Source: Rhizobium esperanzae (GTDB lineage Bacteria > Pseudomonadota > Alphaproteobacteria > Rhizobiales > Rhizobiaceae). Taken from it: a stretch of 64,000 bases of DNA. The first letter of the stretch is position 1; the number at the start of each line of letters is the position of its first letter. Positions 35,808-44,570 of this stretch are shown one piece after another. A program made the translations under genes and the position numbers. The stretch is taken from positions 28,888-92,887 of the forward strand of contig NZ_MXPU01000023.1 in assembly GCF_002204185.1 (NCBI RefSeq), given 5' to 3'. The notes beneath the pieces are model-generated. The model ran no database searches, was not told where the DNA came from, and saw only the letters and a program-made list of their open reading frames with translations.

Positions 35808-36902
35808 AGAGCTAAGAACCAGCAGATGAACCAACCGCCTTGGCAGCGAACCAGCGTAACCGCTGTCCTGATGCAACGTTCCGCGTCATCGCTTGATCAT
35901 TGATGTTCAGCCTCAGCTTGAAATTAGTGCTCACGTTACGAATGCGAAACCTACCCGGGCTCCCCTCTTGTTCAGCAATGGCTGGATGGTGAACTTCGAG
36001 CGCATCACGATACGGAGTTGATCCGCGGCGTCGACCGGCCGTAATGGCTCCGCAGCTGGTGTCTTAAGCCAGGGTCCGAGTACGGCACGCTCATTCCAGC
36101 GCGTTTCCTCCGACCGCCATCTGTTTTTCTCCCGCCAAGCCTGTTTGCTCATCGTAGCTAGGAACTGCTCAACGGCCATGCCAATGATAACGCCCTCAAA
36201 CAGCGCGGCGATTAGCAGTTCAGGAATTTCGAAGTCTGCAATGGCTATACCGCCCGAAGCGCCTACTGCGGCAGCCCCGATGATCAGCCGAGGTGCTGCT
36301 CACAGCACCAACCTTTGGCCATATTGCATGCCCCTCTCCGGATTTCCCGCCGCGATAGTACAACGCGCGTACCATATCCAAAAAAATGAGGTCTCGACCG
36401 CATGAAGCTTCCCCCGAGAAACCGATATTGGCTCTAGAGGACAGTCGACATCCGCTTCCGCTCAGGACGTTCCTACGTCGTGGCACGGCGCGATTTCGAG
36501 GCCAGCGCTCCGGCTTGTTGCTATGGAGCTCACGTTTTGGACGAGGAAGATCGCATAATGGATCGTCGGGGACGGCGTGATCGCGCTGCTTGTGGGGTCG
36601 ATTCGGATCCAGCCGGTGGGATTCGGGTGGCGGAAGCGCTCGCGCACTGAGAGCCTGCGCAATCGACAAAGCTAAAAGCACCTTCGCGGGCCGAAGGAAC
36701 CTGTCTTAAGGAAGGGGCGGGCCCGGCATTTCTCGCCTCGGTGGAGGTGGCGAATATCCGCCAGTTAGGTTCCTATTGCGGCGCGCATATCGCGCTTGTG
36801 AAATGCAATTAGCGGAGGCACGGAGACTTCCGGTTTCAACGGCGATTTTAGACGGGAAGCCGTCATGCTTGACGAGCAAGAAAAATATGCATTAGGCCTT
36901 GC
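35808..36902. other. Degenerate region between T3SS and thiamine genes
   Basis: About 1.1 kb without an intact recognisable gene. On the minus strand, 35931 to about 36290 encodes a Gly/Ala-rich membrane-like stretch (IIGAAAVGASGGIAIADF) running into MAVEQFLATMSKQAW, but an upstream TGA leaves it without a proper start. Probably a relic. Confidence 0.4.
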
Positions 36903-36931
36903 TTGACAGAAGGGCAGCTCCGGTCTTTCAT
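36903..36931 (+). promoter_or_regulatory. Promoter of the thi operon
   Basis: TTGACA (36903-36908), 17 bases, TTTCAT (36926-36931). Transcription would begin near 36938, a few bases before the TPP riboswitch. Confidence 0.5.
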
Positions 36932-36940
36932 GGCGGCATT

Positions 36941-37052
36941 CACCAGGGGGGCCCGGCAAGGGGCTGAGATACTGCTGAACAATAAGGTGTTGCTTGTTGT
37001 GGCGCAGTGACCCGTTGAACCTGATCCAGTTCATACTGGCGTAGGGACGGTG
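36941..37052 (+). ncRNA. TPP riboswitch (THI element)
   Basis: The two conserved halves are present: GGGGCTGAGATACT near 36960-36973 and CCCGTTGAACCTGATCCAGT with GCGTAGGGA near 37011-37048. The closing helix P1 pairs CACC (36941-36944) with GGTG (37049-37052). It lies directly ahead of the thi operon, where it normally represses expression when thiamine pyrophosphate is abundant. Here the first gene, thiC, is gutted, so the riboswitch may now serve thiO-S-G-E. Confidence 0.93.
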
Positions 37053-37157
37053 CAAGCGCTCCAAGGCTTCGGATTCACGCGTGGAATCCATGCCGGCGTC
37101 TTTTCATCATTCCGGCTGACTGGGTCTCCAACTTTCAATTTGGAGCCTCAAACTATG

Positions 37158-37529
37158 ACATTGCCGCAAAAAACTTCATCCCAACCGTCACCACCGGCCC
37201 GCTGCCAGTGTCGCGGAAGATCCATACCGGGAGTTATCCACAGTCATATCCGCGTGCCGATGCGCGGAATCAGCGTCCATCCGACCGCCGGCGAGCCGCC
37301 TTTCGTCGTCTATGATTCCTCCCATCCCGACACCGCCCGCAGCTACCGTGACGAGACCTTGCCGAAGGAAGCGCACAGGGTGGCGCATTTCTGCTCGATG
37401 CGCATATCGCACAACATCCGCGCCGAGGCGCAGAAGGAGGGGCTGGACGCGATGGCGGCGAAATACCGACAGGGCGGCGATCTTTACATGTCGGTCGTAG
37501 AGGCCGCTAAAATACCGATTGGAGGATGA
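37158..37529 (+). pseudogene. thiC: thiC relic (internal deletion and frameshifts)
   Basis: ThiC makes the HMP pyrimidine of thiamine and is about 610 aa; here only about 120 codons remain. The N-terminal block (VPMRGISVHPTAGEPPFVVYDSS) is joined directly to the C-terminal block (SYRDETLPKEAHRVAHFCSM...YRQGGDLYMS), so more than 400 codons are gone. The Fe-S motif C-x2-C-x4-C is lost: the repeated FCSM element has collapsed to one copy. VTTGPLPVSRK is readable only in another frame between about 37165 and 37220, so two small indels flank it. The product cannot be active. Confidence 0.9.
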
Positions 37530-38530
37530 CCATGCGCGTTCTTGTCAAGGGGGCCGGCGTTGCCGGCCTCACCGTGGCCTGGCAGCTTTATCGCCAAGGC
37601 TTCCGTGTCACCCTTACGGAGCTGGCCGACAAGGTCGGGGGCGGCGCCTCCGGCCTTGCCGGCGGCATGCTCGCCCCGTGGTGCGAACGGGAAAGTGCGG
37701 AGGAACCGGTGCTGACGCTCGGTCGTAATGCCGCCGATTGGTGGGAGGCAGCATTGCCCGGCCACGTCAAACGCCGAGGAACGCTGGTGGTCGCGGGTGG
37801 GCGAGATACCGCCGAGCTGGACCGCTTTTCCCGCCGCACAAGCGGATGGGAATGGCTGGACGAGGCGGCGATCGCAGCTCTGGAGCCTGATCTCGCCGGC
37901 CGCTTCCGCAGGGCGTTGTTCTTCCGGCAGGAAGCGCACCTCGATCCACGGCAGGCGCTCTCGGGACTTGCGGCAGGACTGGAGAACGCCCGCGTGCTTC
38001 TCGTGTTCGGCGTCACGGGCAATGCGAACGTTGCCCATTATGACCGGGTGATCGACTGCACCGGTGCCGCCCAGATTGGCCAACTGCCCGAATTGCGTGG
38101 TGTTCGAGGCGAGATGCTCTGCGTCGAAACGCGCGAGGTCAGTCTCTCCCGCCCCGTCCGCCTGCTGCATCCGCGCCACCCGATCTACATCGTGCCGCGC
38201 GAGAAAAACCGCTTCATGGTCGGCGCGACGATGATCGAAAGCGACGATGCCGGCCCGGTTACCGCGCGTTCGCTGATGGAGTTGCTGAACGCCGCCTATG
38301 CGATGCATCCCGCCTTTGGCGAGGCACGGGTCACGGAAATCGGCGCAGGCGTGCGCCCCGCTTATCCCGACAATCTGCCGCGTGTGACACAGGAGGGATC
38401 CACCCTCCATGTCAACGGCCTCTATCGCCACGGCTTTCTGCTGGCGCCGGCGATGGCCGGCGAGGTGGCGCGGCGTCTTCTTACAGAACAGGGACAACCG
38501 GAAGGAGGGCCTCATGACCTTCATCATTAA
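37526..38530 (+). CDS. thiO: Glycine oxidase ThiO
   Basis: A 334-aa FAD amine oxidase that supplies dehydroglycine for the thiazole of thiamine. The FAD-binding motif VKGAGVAGLTVAWQL is at residues 7-21; GGGASGLAGGMLAPW and the C-terminal YRHGFLLAPAMAG match ThiO/DAO enzymes. Starts overlapping the thiC relic, and its end overlaps thiS by 17 bases. Confidence 0.93.
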   Translation: MTMRVLVKGAGVAGLTVAWQLYRQGFRVTLTELADKVGGGASGLAGGMLAPWCERESAEEPVLTLGRNAADWWEAALPGHVKRRGTLVVAGGRDTAELDRFSRRTSGWEWLDEAAIAALEPDLAGRFRRALFFRQEAHLDPRQALSGLAAGLENARVLLVFGVTGNANVAHYDRVIDCTGAAQIGQLPELRGVRGEMLCVETREVSLSRPVRLLHPRHPIYIVPREKNRFMVGATMIESDDAGPVTARSLMELLNAAYAMHPAFGEARVTEIGAGVRPAYPDNLPRVTQEGSTLHVNGLYRHGFLLAPAMAGEVARRLLTEQGQPEGGPHDLHH

Positions 38531-38711
38531 TGGCGAGGAACAGGAGGTCGCCGCCGCGACGCTCGCAGATCTGCTTCTCGCGTTGGACTACGAAGGCGGC
38601 TGGATCGCAACTGCGGTGAACGGTGAACTGGTGCACCGCGAGGACCGCGCCGATTTCAGGCTCGGCGAAGGCGACCGCATTGAAATTCTCTCACCCATGC
38701 AAGGAGGCTGA
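38514..38711 (+). CDS. thiS: Sulfur carrier ThiS
   Basis: A 65-aa ubiquitin-fold sulfur carrier ending in GG (SPMQGG), the site of thiocarboxylation. GGAAGGAGG precedes ATG 38514. Upstream in-frame codons lie inside thiO and are ignored. Confidence 0.95.
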   Translation: MTFIINGEEQEVAAATLADLLLALDYEGGWIATAVNGELVHREDRADFRLGEGDRIEILSPMQGG

Positions 38712-38712
38712 G

Positions 38713-39486
38713 ATGCTGAAACTTTACGATGTTGAGGTCGGCTCAAGGCTGCTGCTTGGCACCGCACGCTATCCGTCTCCCGCCGTCCTTGCAGAAGCCG
38801 TGAGACGCTCGAAGACGGAGATCGTCACCGTCTCGCTGCGGCGCGAGGCCGCCGGCGGCAAGGCGGGCGGCGCCTTCTTCGAGCTGATTCGCGAGCTTGG
38901 CGTGCGCGTGTTGCCGAATACGGCCGGATGCCACAGCGTACAGGAGGCGGTGCTGACGGCAAAGATGGCGCGCGACGTCTTCCGCACCGACTGGATCAAG
39001 CTCGAGGTGATCGGTCATCACGATACGCTGCAGCCCGACGTATTCGGACTTGTCGAGGCGGCCCGCATCCTGTCGGGCGAGGGCTTTCAGGTCTTCCCCT
39101 ATACGACCGACGATCTTGTGGTCGCCGAAAAGCTGCTAGATGCCGGTTGCCGCGTTCTGATGCCTTGGTGTGCGCCGATCGGCTCCGCGATGGGACCGGT
39201 GACCCCGATGGCGCTACGGGCATTCCGAGCACATTTTCCGGATGTGCCGCTCATCGTCGATGCCGGCGTCGGCCGCCCGTCTCACGCCGCCGCTGTCATG
39301 GAATACGGCTATGATGCCGTACTTCTCAACACCGCCGTTGCCGGCGCTGGTGATCCCGCCGCCATGGCTGAGGCCTTCGCGCTTGCCATCGATGCCGGCC
39401 GTCTCGCGTATGGCGCCGTGCCGCTGGAGCCGCGCGACATGGCCGTTCCTTCTACTCCCGTCATCGGAAAGGCCGTCTTCTCATGA
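38713..39486 (+). CDS. thiG: Thiazole synthase ThiG
   Basis: A 257-aa TIM-barrel enzyme that builds the thiazole phosphate. DWIKLEVIG holds the Schiff-base Lys, and PWCAPIGSAMGP and DAGVGRPSHAAAVMEYG are family blocks. The start ATG 38713 follows AAGGAGG just after the thiS stop. Confidence 0.96.
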   Translation: MLKLYDVEVGSRLLLGTARYPSPAVLAEAVRRSKTEIVTVSLRREAAGGKAGGAFFELIRELGVRVLPNTAGCHSVQEAVLTAKMARDVFRTDWIKLEVIGHHDTLQPDVFGLVEAARILSGEGFQVFPYTTDDLVVAEKLLDAGCRVLMPWCAPIGSAMGPVTPMALRAFRAHFPDVPLIVDAGVGRPSHAAAVMEYGYDAVLLNTAVAGAGDPAAMAEAFALAIDAGRLAYGAVPLEPRDMAVPSTPVIGKAVFS

Positions 39487-40124
39487 AGCTCGACCCCTTC
39501 TATCTTATCGTCGACAGCGCCGAATGGATCGAGCGTCTGGTGCCGCTCGGCGTCAAACTCGTCCAGTTGCGCATCAAGGACCGTTCGGAGCCAGTGCTTC
39601 GCCAGGAGATCCGGCGTTCGAAGGCCGCCTGTGCCGCAGCGGCCTGCCAATTGATCATCAACGACTACTGGAAGCTGGCGATCGATGAGGGCTGCGATTT
39701 CATTCATCTCGGGCAGGAGGACCTGATGGCTGCCGATCTGGCTGCCATTCGCCGCGCCGGCCTGAAGCTCGGCCTTTCCACGCACGACATAGCGGAACTA
39801 GAGACGGCGCTAGCCGCCCGTCCGGATTACGTGGCATTCGGACCGGTCTGGCCCACGGTGCTCAAAGAGATGAGATGGACGCCACAAGGCGTCGAACGCA
39901 TTGCGAACTGGCGGCGGCGTGTCGGGCCGATGCCGCTCGTTGCCATCGGCGGGATCACCGCCGAGCGCGCGCCGCTGGTACTGGAAAACGGCGCCGATAG
40001 CGCTGCCGTGGTCACCGATATCACCCGCAACCCGGATCCCGAGGCCTGCACACGACAGTGGCTGGCCGCGACCGCGCCTTGGCGGTCCGTGACTGAGAGG
40101 CCGCACCTGGGCTCTCTACAATGA
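39483..40124 (+). CDS. thiE: Thiamine-phosphate synthase ThiE
   Basis: A 213-aa TenI/ThiE protein that joins HMP-PP and thiazole phosphate. GVKLVQLRIKDRS, LIINDYWKLA, DFIHLGQEDL, PDYVAFGPVWPT and VAIGGITAERAPLVLENGADSAAVVTDI are typical. Overlaps thiG by 4 bases. With thiC broken, the operon could still act on imported or chromosomally made pyrimidine. Confidence 0.95.
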   Translation: MKLDPFYLIVDSAEWIERLVPLGVKLVQLRIKDRSEPVLRQEIRRSKAACAAAACQLIINDYWKLAIDEGCDFIHLGQEDLMAADLAAIRRAGLKLGLSTHDIAELETALAARPDYVAFGPVWPTVLKEMRWTPQGVERIANWRRRVGPMPLVAIGGITAERAPLVLENGADSAAVVTDITRNPDPEACTRQWLAATAPWRSVTERPHLGSLQ

Positions 40125-40318
40125 AAAGGCAACAATAAAGAGGACCAAAAGGCGGATGCGTCAGGGGCTCGCGACCACCGCTCGCTGGTTCAGACGCTGA
40201 CTGAGGCACCATCGGAAGGTTACTATCGAACATCCGATCTTTGCAACGCAACGATGCCGCAGTGGTTCAGTGATCGGGCTGGCCGAGGGCGGGTCGAAAC
40301 TTTGAAGTAAGGCTCTCT

Positions 40319-41566
40319 TCATAGAGTTAGCGCTCGCTGCAAATCATCGTGCTCGAACGCACTGGCCATACGGTTGATCTCGGCTGACCGCGCACCGACC
40401 GCCTTTGCGGTCTCGCGCCACCTTGCTGTGGAGGTCGCGACTTCCTTAATGATCGCGCGAGCCTGGGCGAGCGTGAGGGCGAAGAACCCGGCAGTTTCTT
40501 CCAGCAGATCAAGGGAGCAGGTGCCCTCATCAAGATCTATGTTGGTCGTCAGGACGCGCGCCTTGACGTCAGTAGGCACTGGATTGAGGTCATAGGCAGG
40601 GGACAACGACCAGCCGGCTTTGCCGAGCCACAGAAAGCCGTGATTTCTCAGGTGGTCATCGACGTTGGAAATCAGCACATTGAAGGCGACGCGGCGATAA
40701 AGCGCGTGCGCATCGGTCTTTCCCTGCGCGCCGTGTTCGGCCAAGGCGTCTACGATCTCCGGATAGCTTCCACGCTCGCCGTCCTTTGCGCCCATCATCG
40801 CCATCGCGGACAGGAAGGGGATCCGGACAGCACCATCACGGTCGAAGCGACGCGAGAGCATGACCTTCTTGCCGGCGACGTCGATGAGCTCGTGGAGGGG
40901 CGTGACAATGCCGGCTTGTTCAGCCAGTTGCAGAGCGACCTCTTCCCATGTCTCCATGCTGTAGTCGTCGGTTTCCTTAGGAAACTTGGCGATCGAGAGA
41001 TGGCCATGTTGATCGATAACAGAAGCCTTCGGACGCGCTCCACCAAGCGAGGAGCCAGGCGCGAAGATAAGTTGGAGGTCTTCGTCGGTTTCCTCATCGC
41101 GCAGAATACGTTCGGTGATCTGCAGTAGGCGGCCGAGCTCGATGAGGGCGGGAACGCCGGCACGGATCGGCGCCTGGAATTCCTCGTCGCCAACCCGGCG
41201 GAACCGGAGCGCGCCGAGCCGTGTCTCGTCGGCGACCCCAAGCAGATAGTCGCTTTCGGCCAGCGTGCGAACGGCCCGGCCATCGCGCTCAGCCATGCGC
41301 CTTTCCGAGCGTTGCATGAGGCGTCGGCCCCATGTATCGGGTGCCGAGTCACCAATAGAGCCAAAGTTTGCGAGGCCGGCGGGTGGGGCGAACGCTCCCC
41401 GGCTCAGAGCTAGAGCGGGCTCCAGCGAGAAGCGGCCGGGGTCCTCTAGCCAGGCACGGTCATACTCAAACACGATCGTTTCGGCACCACGGACGCGATT
41501 GCTTCGCGCCAGTCCGATCGGACGGGTGTGACCGTGAAGGTCGAGATGAACTTCAAAATCAGCCAT
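40319..41566 (-). CDS. hipA: HipA-type toxin kinase
   Basis: A 415-aa Ser/Thr kinase toxin of the HipA family. The N-terminal domain (RPIGLARSNRV..., SIGDSAPDTWGRRLM) is followed by the ATP loop SLGGARPKAS, catalytic-loop FNVLISNVDDHLRNHGFL and metal-binding LSPAYDLNP, all intact. HipA enzymes phosphorylate aminoacyl-tRNA synthetases and slow growth. ATG 41566 overlaps hipB by 8 bases. Confidence 0.92.
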   Translation of the reverse strand: MADFEVHLDLHGHTRPIGLARSNRVRGAETIVFEYDRAWLEDPGRFSLEPALALSRGAFAPPAGLANFGSIGDSAPDTWGRRLMQRSERRMAERDGRAVRTLAESDYLLGVADETRLGALRFRRVGDEEFQAPIRAGVPALIELGRLLQITERILRDEETDEDLQLIFAPGSSLGGARPKASVIDQHGHLSIAKFPKETDDYSMETWEEVALQLAEQAGIVTPLHELIDVAGKKVMLSRRFDRDGAVRIPFLSAMAMMGAKDGERGSYPEIVDALAEHGAQGKTDAHALYRRVAFNVLISNVDDHLRNHGFLWLGKAGWSLSPAYDLNPVPTDVKARVLTTNIDLDEGTCSLDLLEETAGFFALTLAQARAIIKEVATSTARWRETAKAVGARSAEINRMASAFEHDDLQRALTL

Positions 41567-41894
41567 CGCGTGACGATCCCGGCGATCGCTTTGGGTGAGC
41601 GTGCTTGGGCAACTCCGCACTGGCCAAAGATTGGCCGACGCTGTCGTTACTGATGTCGGCGACTTGGCTCAGCCCAACTAGCAGGCCGAGTGCCTGGAGG
41701 ACGCCTGCATAGATGCCGATGCTGACATTGGTGTCGCCGGCCTCGATCTTTTGAAGCGTTGAGCGTGAGGTGAAGGCACGTTCGGCTACTACCGCCATAG
41801 GCAGGCGGCGACGTCGACGTGCGTCGTGGATGTCTGCGCCCAGTTTGCGCAGCGCGCGCCGCACAGCGGCCGGAGGGTTATGAGGTGTAGGCAT
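41559..41894 (-). CDS. hipB: HipB-type antitoxin (XRE HTH)
   Basis: A 111-aa HTH protein (MAVVAERAFTSRSTLQKIEAGDTNVSIGIYAGVLQALG) directly upstream of hipA; expected to neutralise HipA and repress the pair. Confidence 0.9.
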   Translation of the reverse strand: MPTPHNPPAAVRRALRKLGADIHDARRRRRLPMAVVAERAFTSRSTLQKIEAGDTNVSIGIYAGVLQALGLLVGLSQVADISNDSVGQSLASAELPKHAHPKRSPGSSRDG

Positions 41895-42592
<698 letters not shown>

Positions 42593-42608
42593 TGTCCGGT
42601 TCACAACA
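42593..42608. promoter_or_regulatory. NifA-type upstream site of the nifH relic
   Basis: TGT-N10-ACA (TGTCCGGTTCACAACA), 102 bases before a decayed -24/-12 element (TGCCATGAGTCTTGAA at 42695-42710), the same spacing as at the intact nifH. Consistent with an inherited nifH control region. Confidence 0.6.
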
Positions 42609-42794
42609 ATGCTGTCCTCGATTAATCCTTCATAGGCTAGCTAAGAAGCGGAAAATATTACAGATTCCGTGTTCCGAACCTCACCGGAGGAGACTGCCAT
42701 GAGTCTTGAACTCCTAGAACTAAGCGGCGAGCAATCCCCGTGGTGGAACGTGTCGCGTACGGTCGAAGTCTTTTGAATCTTGAAAGGGAAATAC

Positions 42795-42990
42795 ATGGCA
42801 GGTCTGCGTCAGTTCGCACTCTACGGAAAGGGGTATCGGCAAGTTCACGGCCTCTCAAAATACGCCCACTGCCCTTGTCGACCTCGAGAAGCTGGTTCAA
42901 CCCGCCTAATTCTAAATCCGAAAGCCCAGGACACGGTGTTACAACTGGCGGCGAATAGGTCCGGTTGAGGATCTGGAGTTCGCGGAGAAA
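42795..42990 (+). pseudogene. nifH: nifH relic
   Basis: A decayed copy of the 5' end of nifH. LRQFALYGKG and TRLILNPKAQDTVLQLAA line up with LRQIAFYGKG and TRLILNAKAQDTVLHLAA of the intact gene at 63769. The P-loop is damaged (GGIGKST has become GYRQVHG), about 30 bases are missing after the L-V-D-L block, and a TGA ends the frame. Similarity fades near 42990. Confidence 0.88.
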
Positions 42991-43239
42991 CATACCGCCA
43001 CTGAAATATCGAGACGGAAATCTCGCTTGTGAAGCGCTTTTCGTCAACCCCGTCGGCGCATGCCAGCCGCTTGCCGGTGTTGTTGCGGCCGCCCGGTTTC
43101 GAGGGGGCCATGTCTTTCGTCCGGGCCAAGTTGCGTTTCGCCACAGGTCCCATTTGTCGCACCATTTTAAGGAAGGTGTTATCGGAGGCGGGTGTGGCCG
43201 TGGTTAAACCGCATCCAGCACTCAGGAGGATTTAAGCTG

Positions 43240-43725
43240 ATGTCAAACGTCACCCCTGTCCCCGACAATGCTCTATTAGATGAGAAAGACGCTCTCGGCA
43301 CGCCTTTCGTTAAGTGTCTCTTGCGACTGATGCGTGCTCAAGACACCTTTGAATTGTGGCAAGAAAAATCGGACGCCGATTTGGTCTGTGATTTCATCGT
43401 GACGAGGCAGCAGCGTAGGGCGATTCCTCTCATCGGGGGACCTGACCTGGAGGTGCAGTGGCGGCTTGAGATCTTCTATGCCGCTGTGGCACTTGCTATA
43501 GAGGAGCAGTCCGGACTGATCGCGTCACCGGTGTTGACTGTGAACCATGAGGGATTCGGTCGGATATTACTTACGGCTGGGCGGCTCGTCGTACTGTCGA
43601 AGACGCTCCGCGACGTGCATCGATTTGGCTTCGACAACCTGCGAAAGCTTGCCGAGGCGGGAACTGGCCTGGTCGATAATGGCTTAACAACAATTAAGAC
43701 CTATTCAGATGTAGCGCGCGTTTGA
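43240..43725 (+). CDS. NifX-associated protein (DUF269)
   Basis: A 161-aa protein of the NifX-associated family that normally follows nifX in nif operons and is thought to assist FeMo-cofactor assembly. Visible blocks: TPFVKCLLRLMRAQDTF, DFIVTRQQRRAIPLIGGPD, HEGFGRILLTAGRLVVLSKTLRDVHRFGF. AGGAGG precedes ATG 43240. The frame is intact although no nifE/N/X lies beside it; the upstream neighbour is the nifH relic. Confidence 0.88.
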   Translation: MSNVTPVPDNALLDEKDALGTPFVKCLLRLMRAQDTFELWQEKSDADLVCDFIVTRQQRRAIPLIGGPDLEVQWRLEIFYAAVALAIEEQSGLIASPVLTVNHEGFGRILLTAGRLVVLSKTLRDVHRFGFDNLRKLAEAGTGLVDNGLTTIKTYSDVARV

Positions 43726-43879
43726 GTGCGGTTGAAATGGCTCATATAGGGCGGAATTCTTCGCTAATCTGGCCAGCAATCAAGCCGATCAAAGGGGACC
43801 TTACAGCTCTTGGCGCGGGGGGCGACATGGAGGAGCCCGCATGACAGTGCGTTCACTACTCGTTACGGCTCCTCTTGGC

Positions 43880-44570
43880 TCCGGCGTATCTTACAAGCAC
43901 TGATCAAGCGACGTGTATTGGCTGCTCAGCCCATTCGGCAATGGCGCTTCGGGCATTTGGCGGACGAGGAAGAGGCTTTGGTTGACCAGCTCGTCGCGCA
44001 TCTGCCGTTGAAGCTCTCGACATAAGCGTTTTGCATCGGCTTCCCGGCGTGATGTCGTGCCACTCGAGCTTATGATCTTTCGACCGGGCAAGGGTGGCAT
44101 TCGAGGTCTTGTCCGAGAGATCATTGCGAGTTTGCCGCGTCGTTCGATGAGGGTCGTCAGCTCTCGAGCGACGCGACGACGCAAGATCGAGGTGTCCGGG
44201 ATCGCCGCCAGGCATTCGCGCGTCACATCGTCGACGATGTTGAGCACGCGAAACCGCCTTCCGCAAGCGAACTGGTCGTGAACGAAATCCAGCTACCAGC
44301 GGGCATCGGCTTTCGCTTCGACCAGGACCGGGCGCGCGCGCCGACAGCATGCCGCCTGGCTTTCCGGTTGCGAACGAAAAGTCCTTCTTCGCAATAGAGA
44401 GGGTAGATGCGGTTGACCCCAGGCGGCTCTCCCTCCCGCCGAAGCAGACGAACAGTCGCCGATAAACCATGACGTTCGCAACCGTTTTTCAACTTGGACA
44501 AAATCCCCGCTTCGAGCCGACATGGCCTACACGGATCAAGACCTTTGCGCCCGCCACAATCGAGCGTAAG
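43880..44570 (-). pseudogene. IS3-family transposase relic
   Basis: OrfB of an IS3-family element, in several frames: VNRIYPLYCEEGLFVRNRKARR, then RFRVLNIVDDVTRECLAAIPDTSI, then MRDELVNQSLF. At least three frameshifts and a truncated end. It abuts the C39-ABC transporter gene. Confidence 0.85.

Noticed and set aside
36480..36496. TGGCACGGCGCGATTTC as a sigma-54 promoter
   Set aside because: The -12 box is wrong (GATTT) and there is no gene downstream at a suitable distance.
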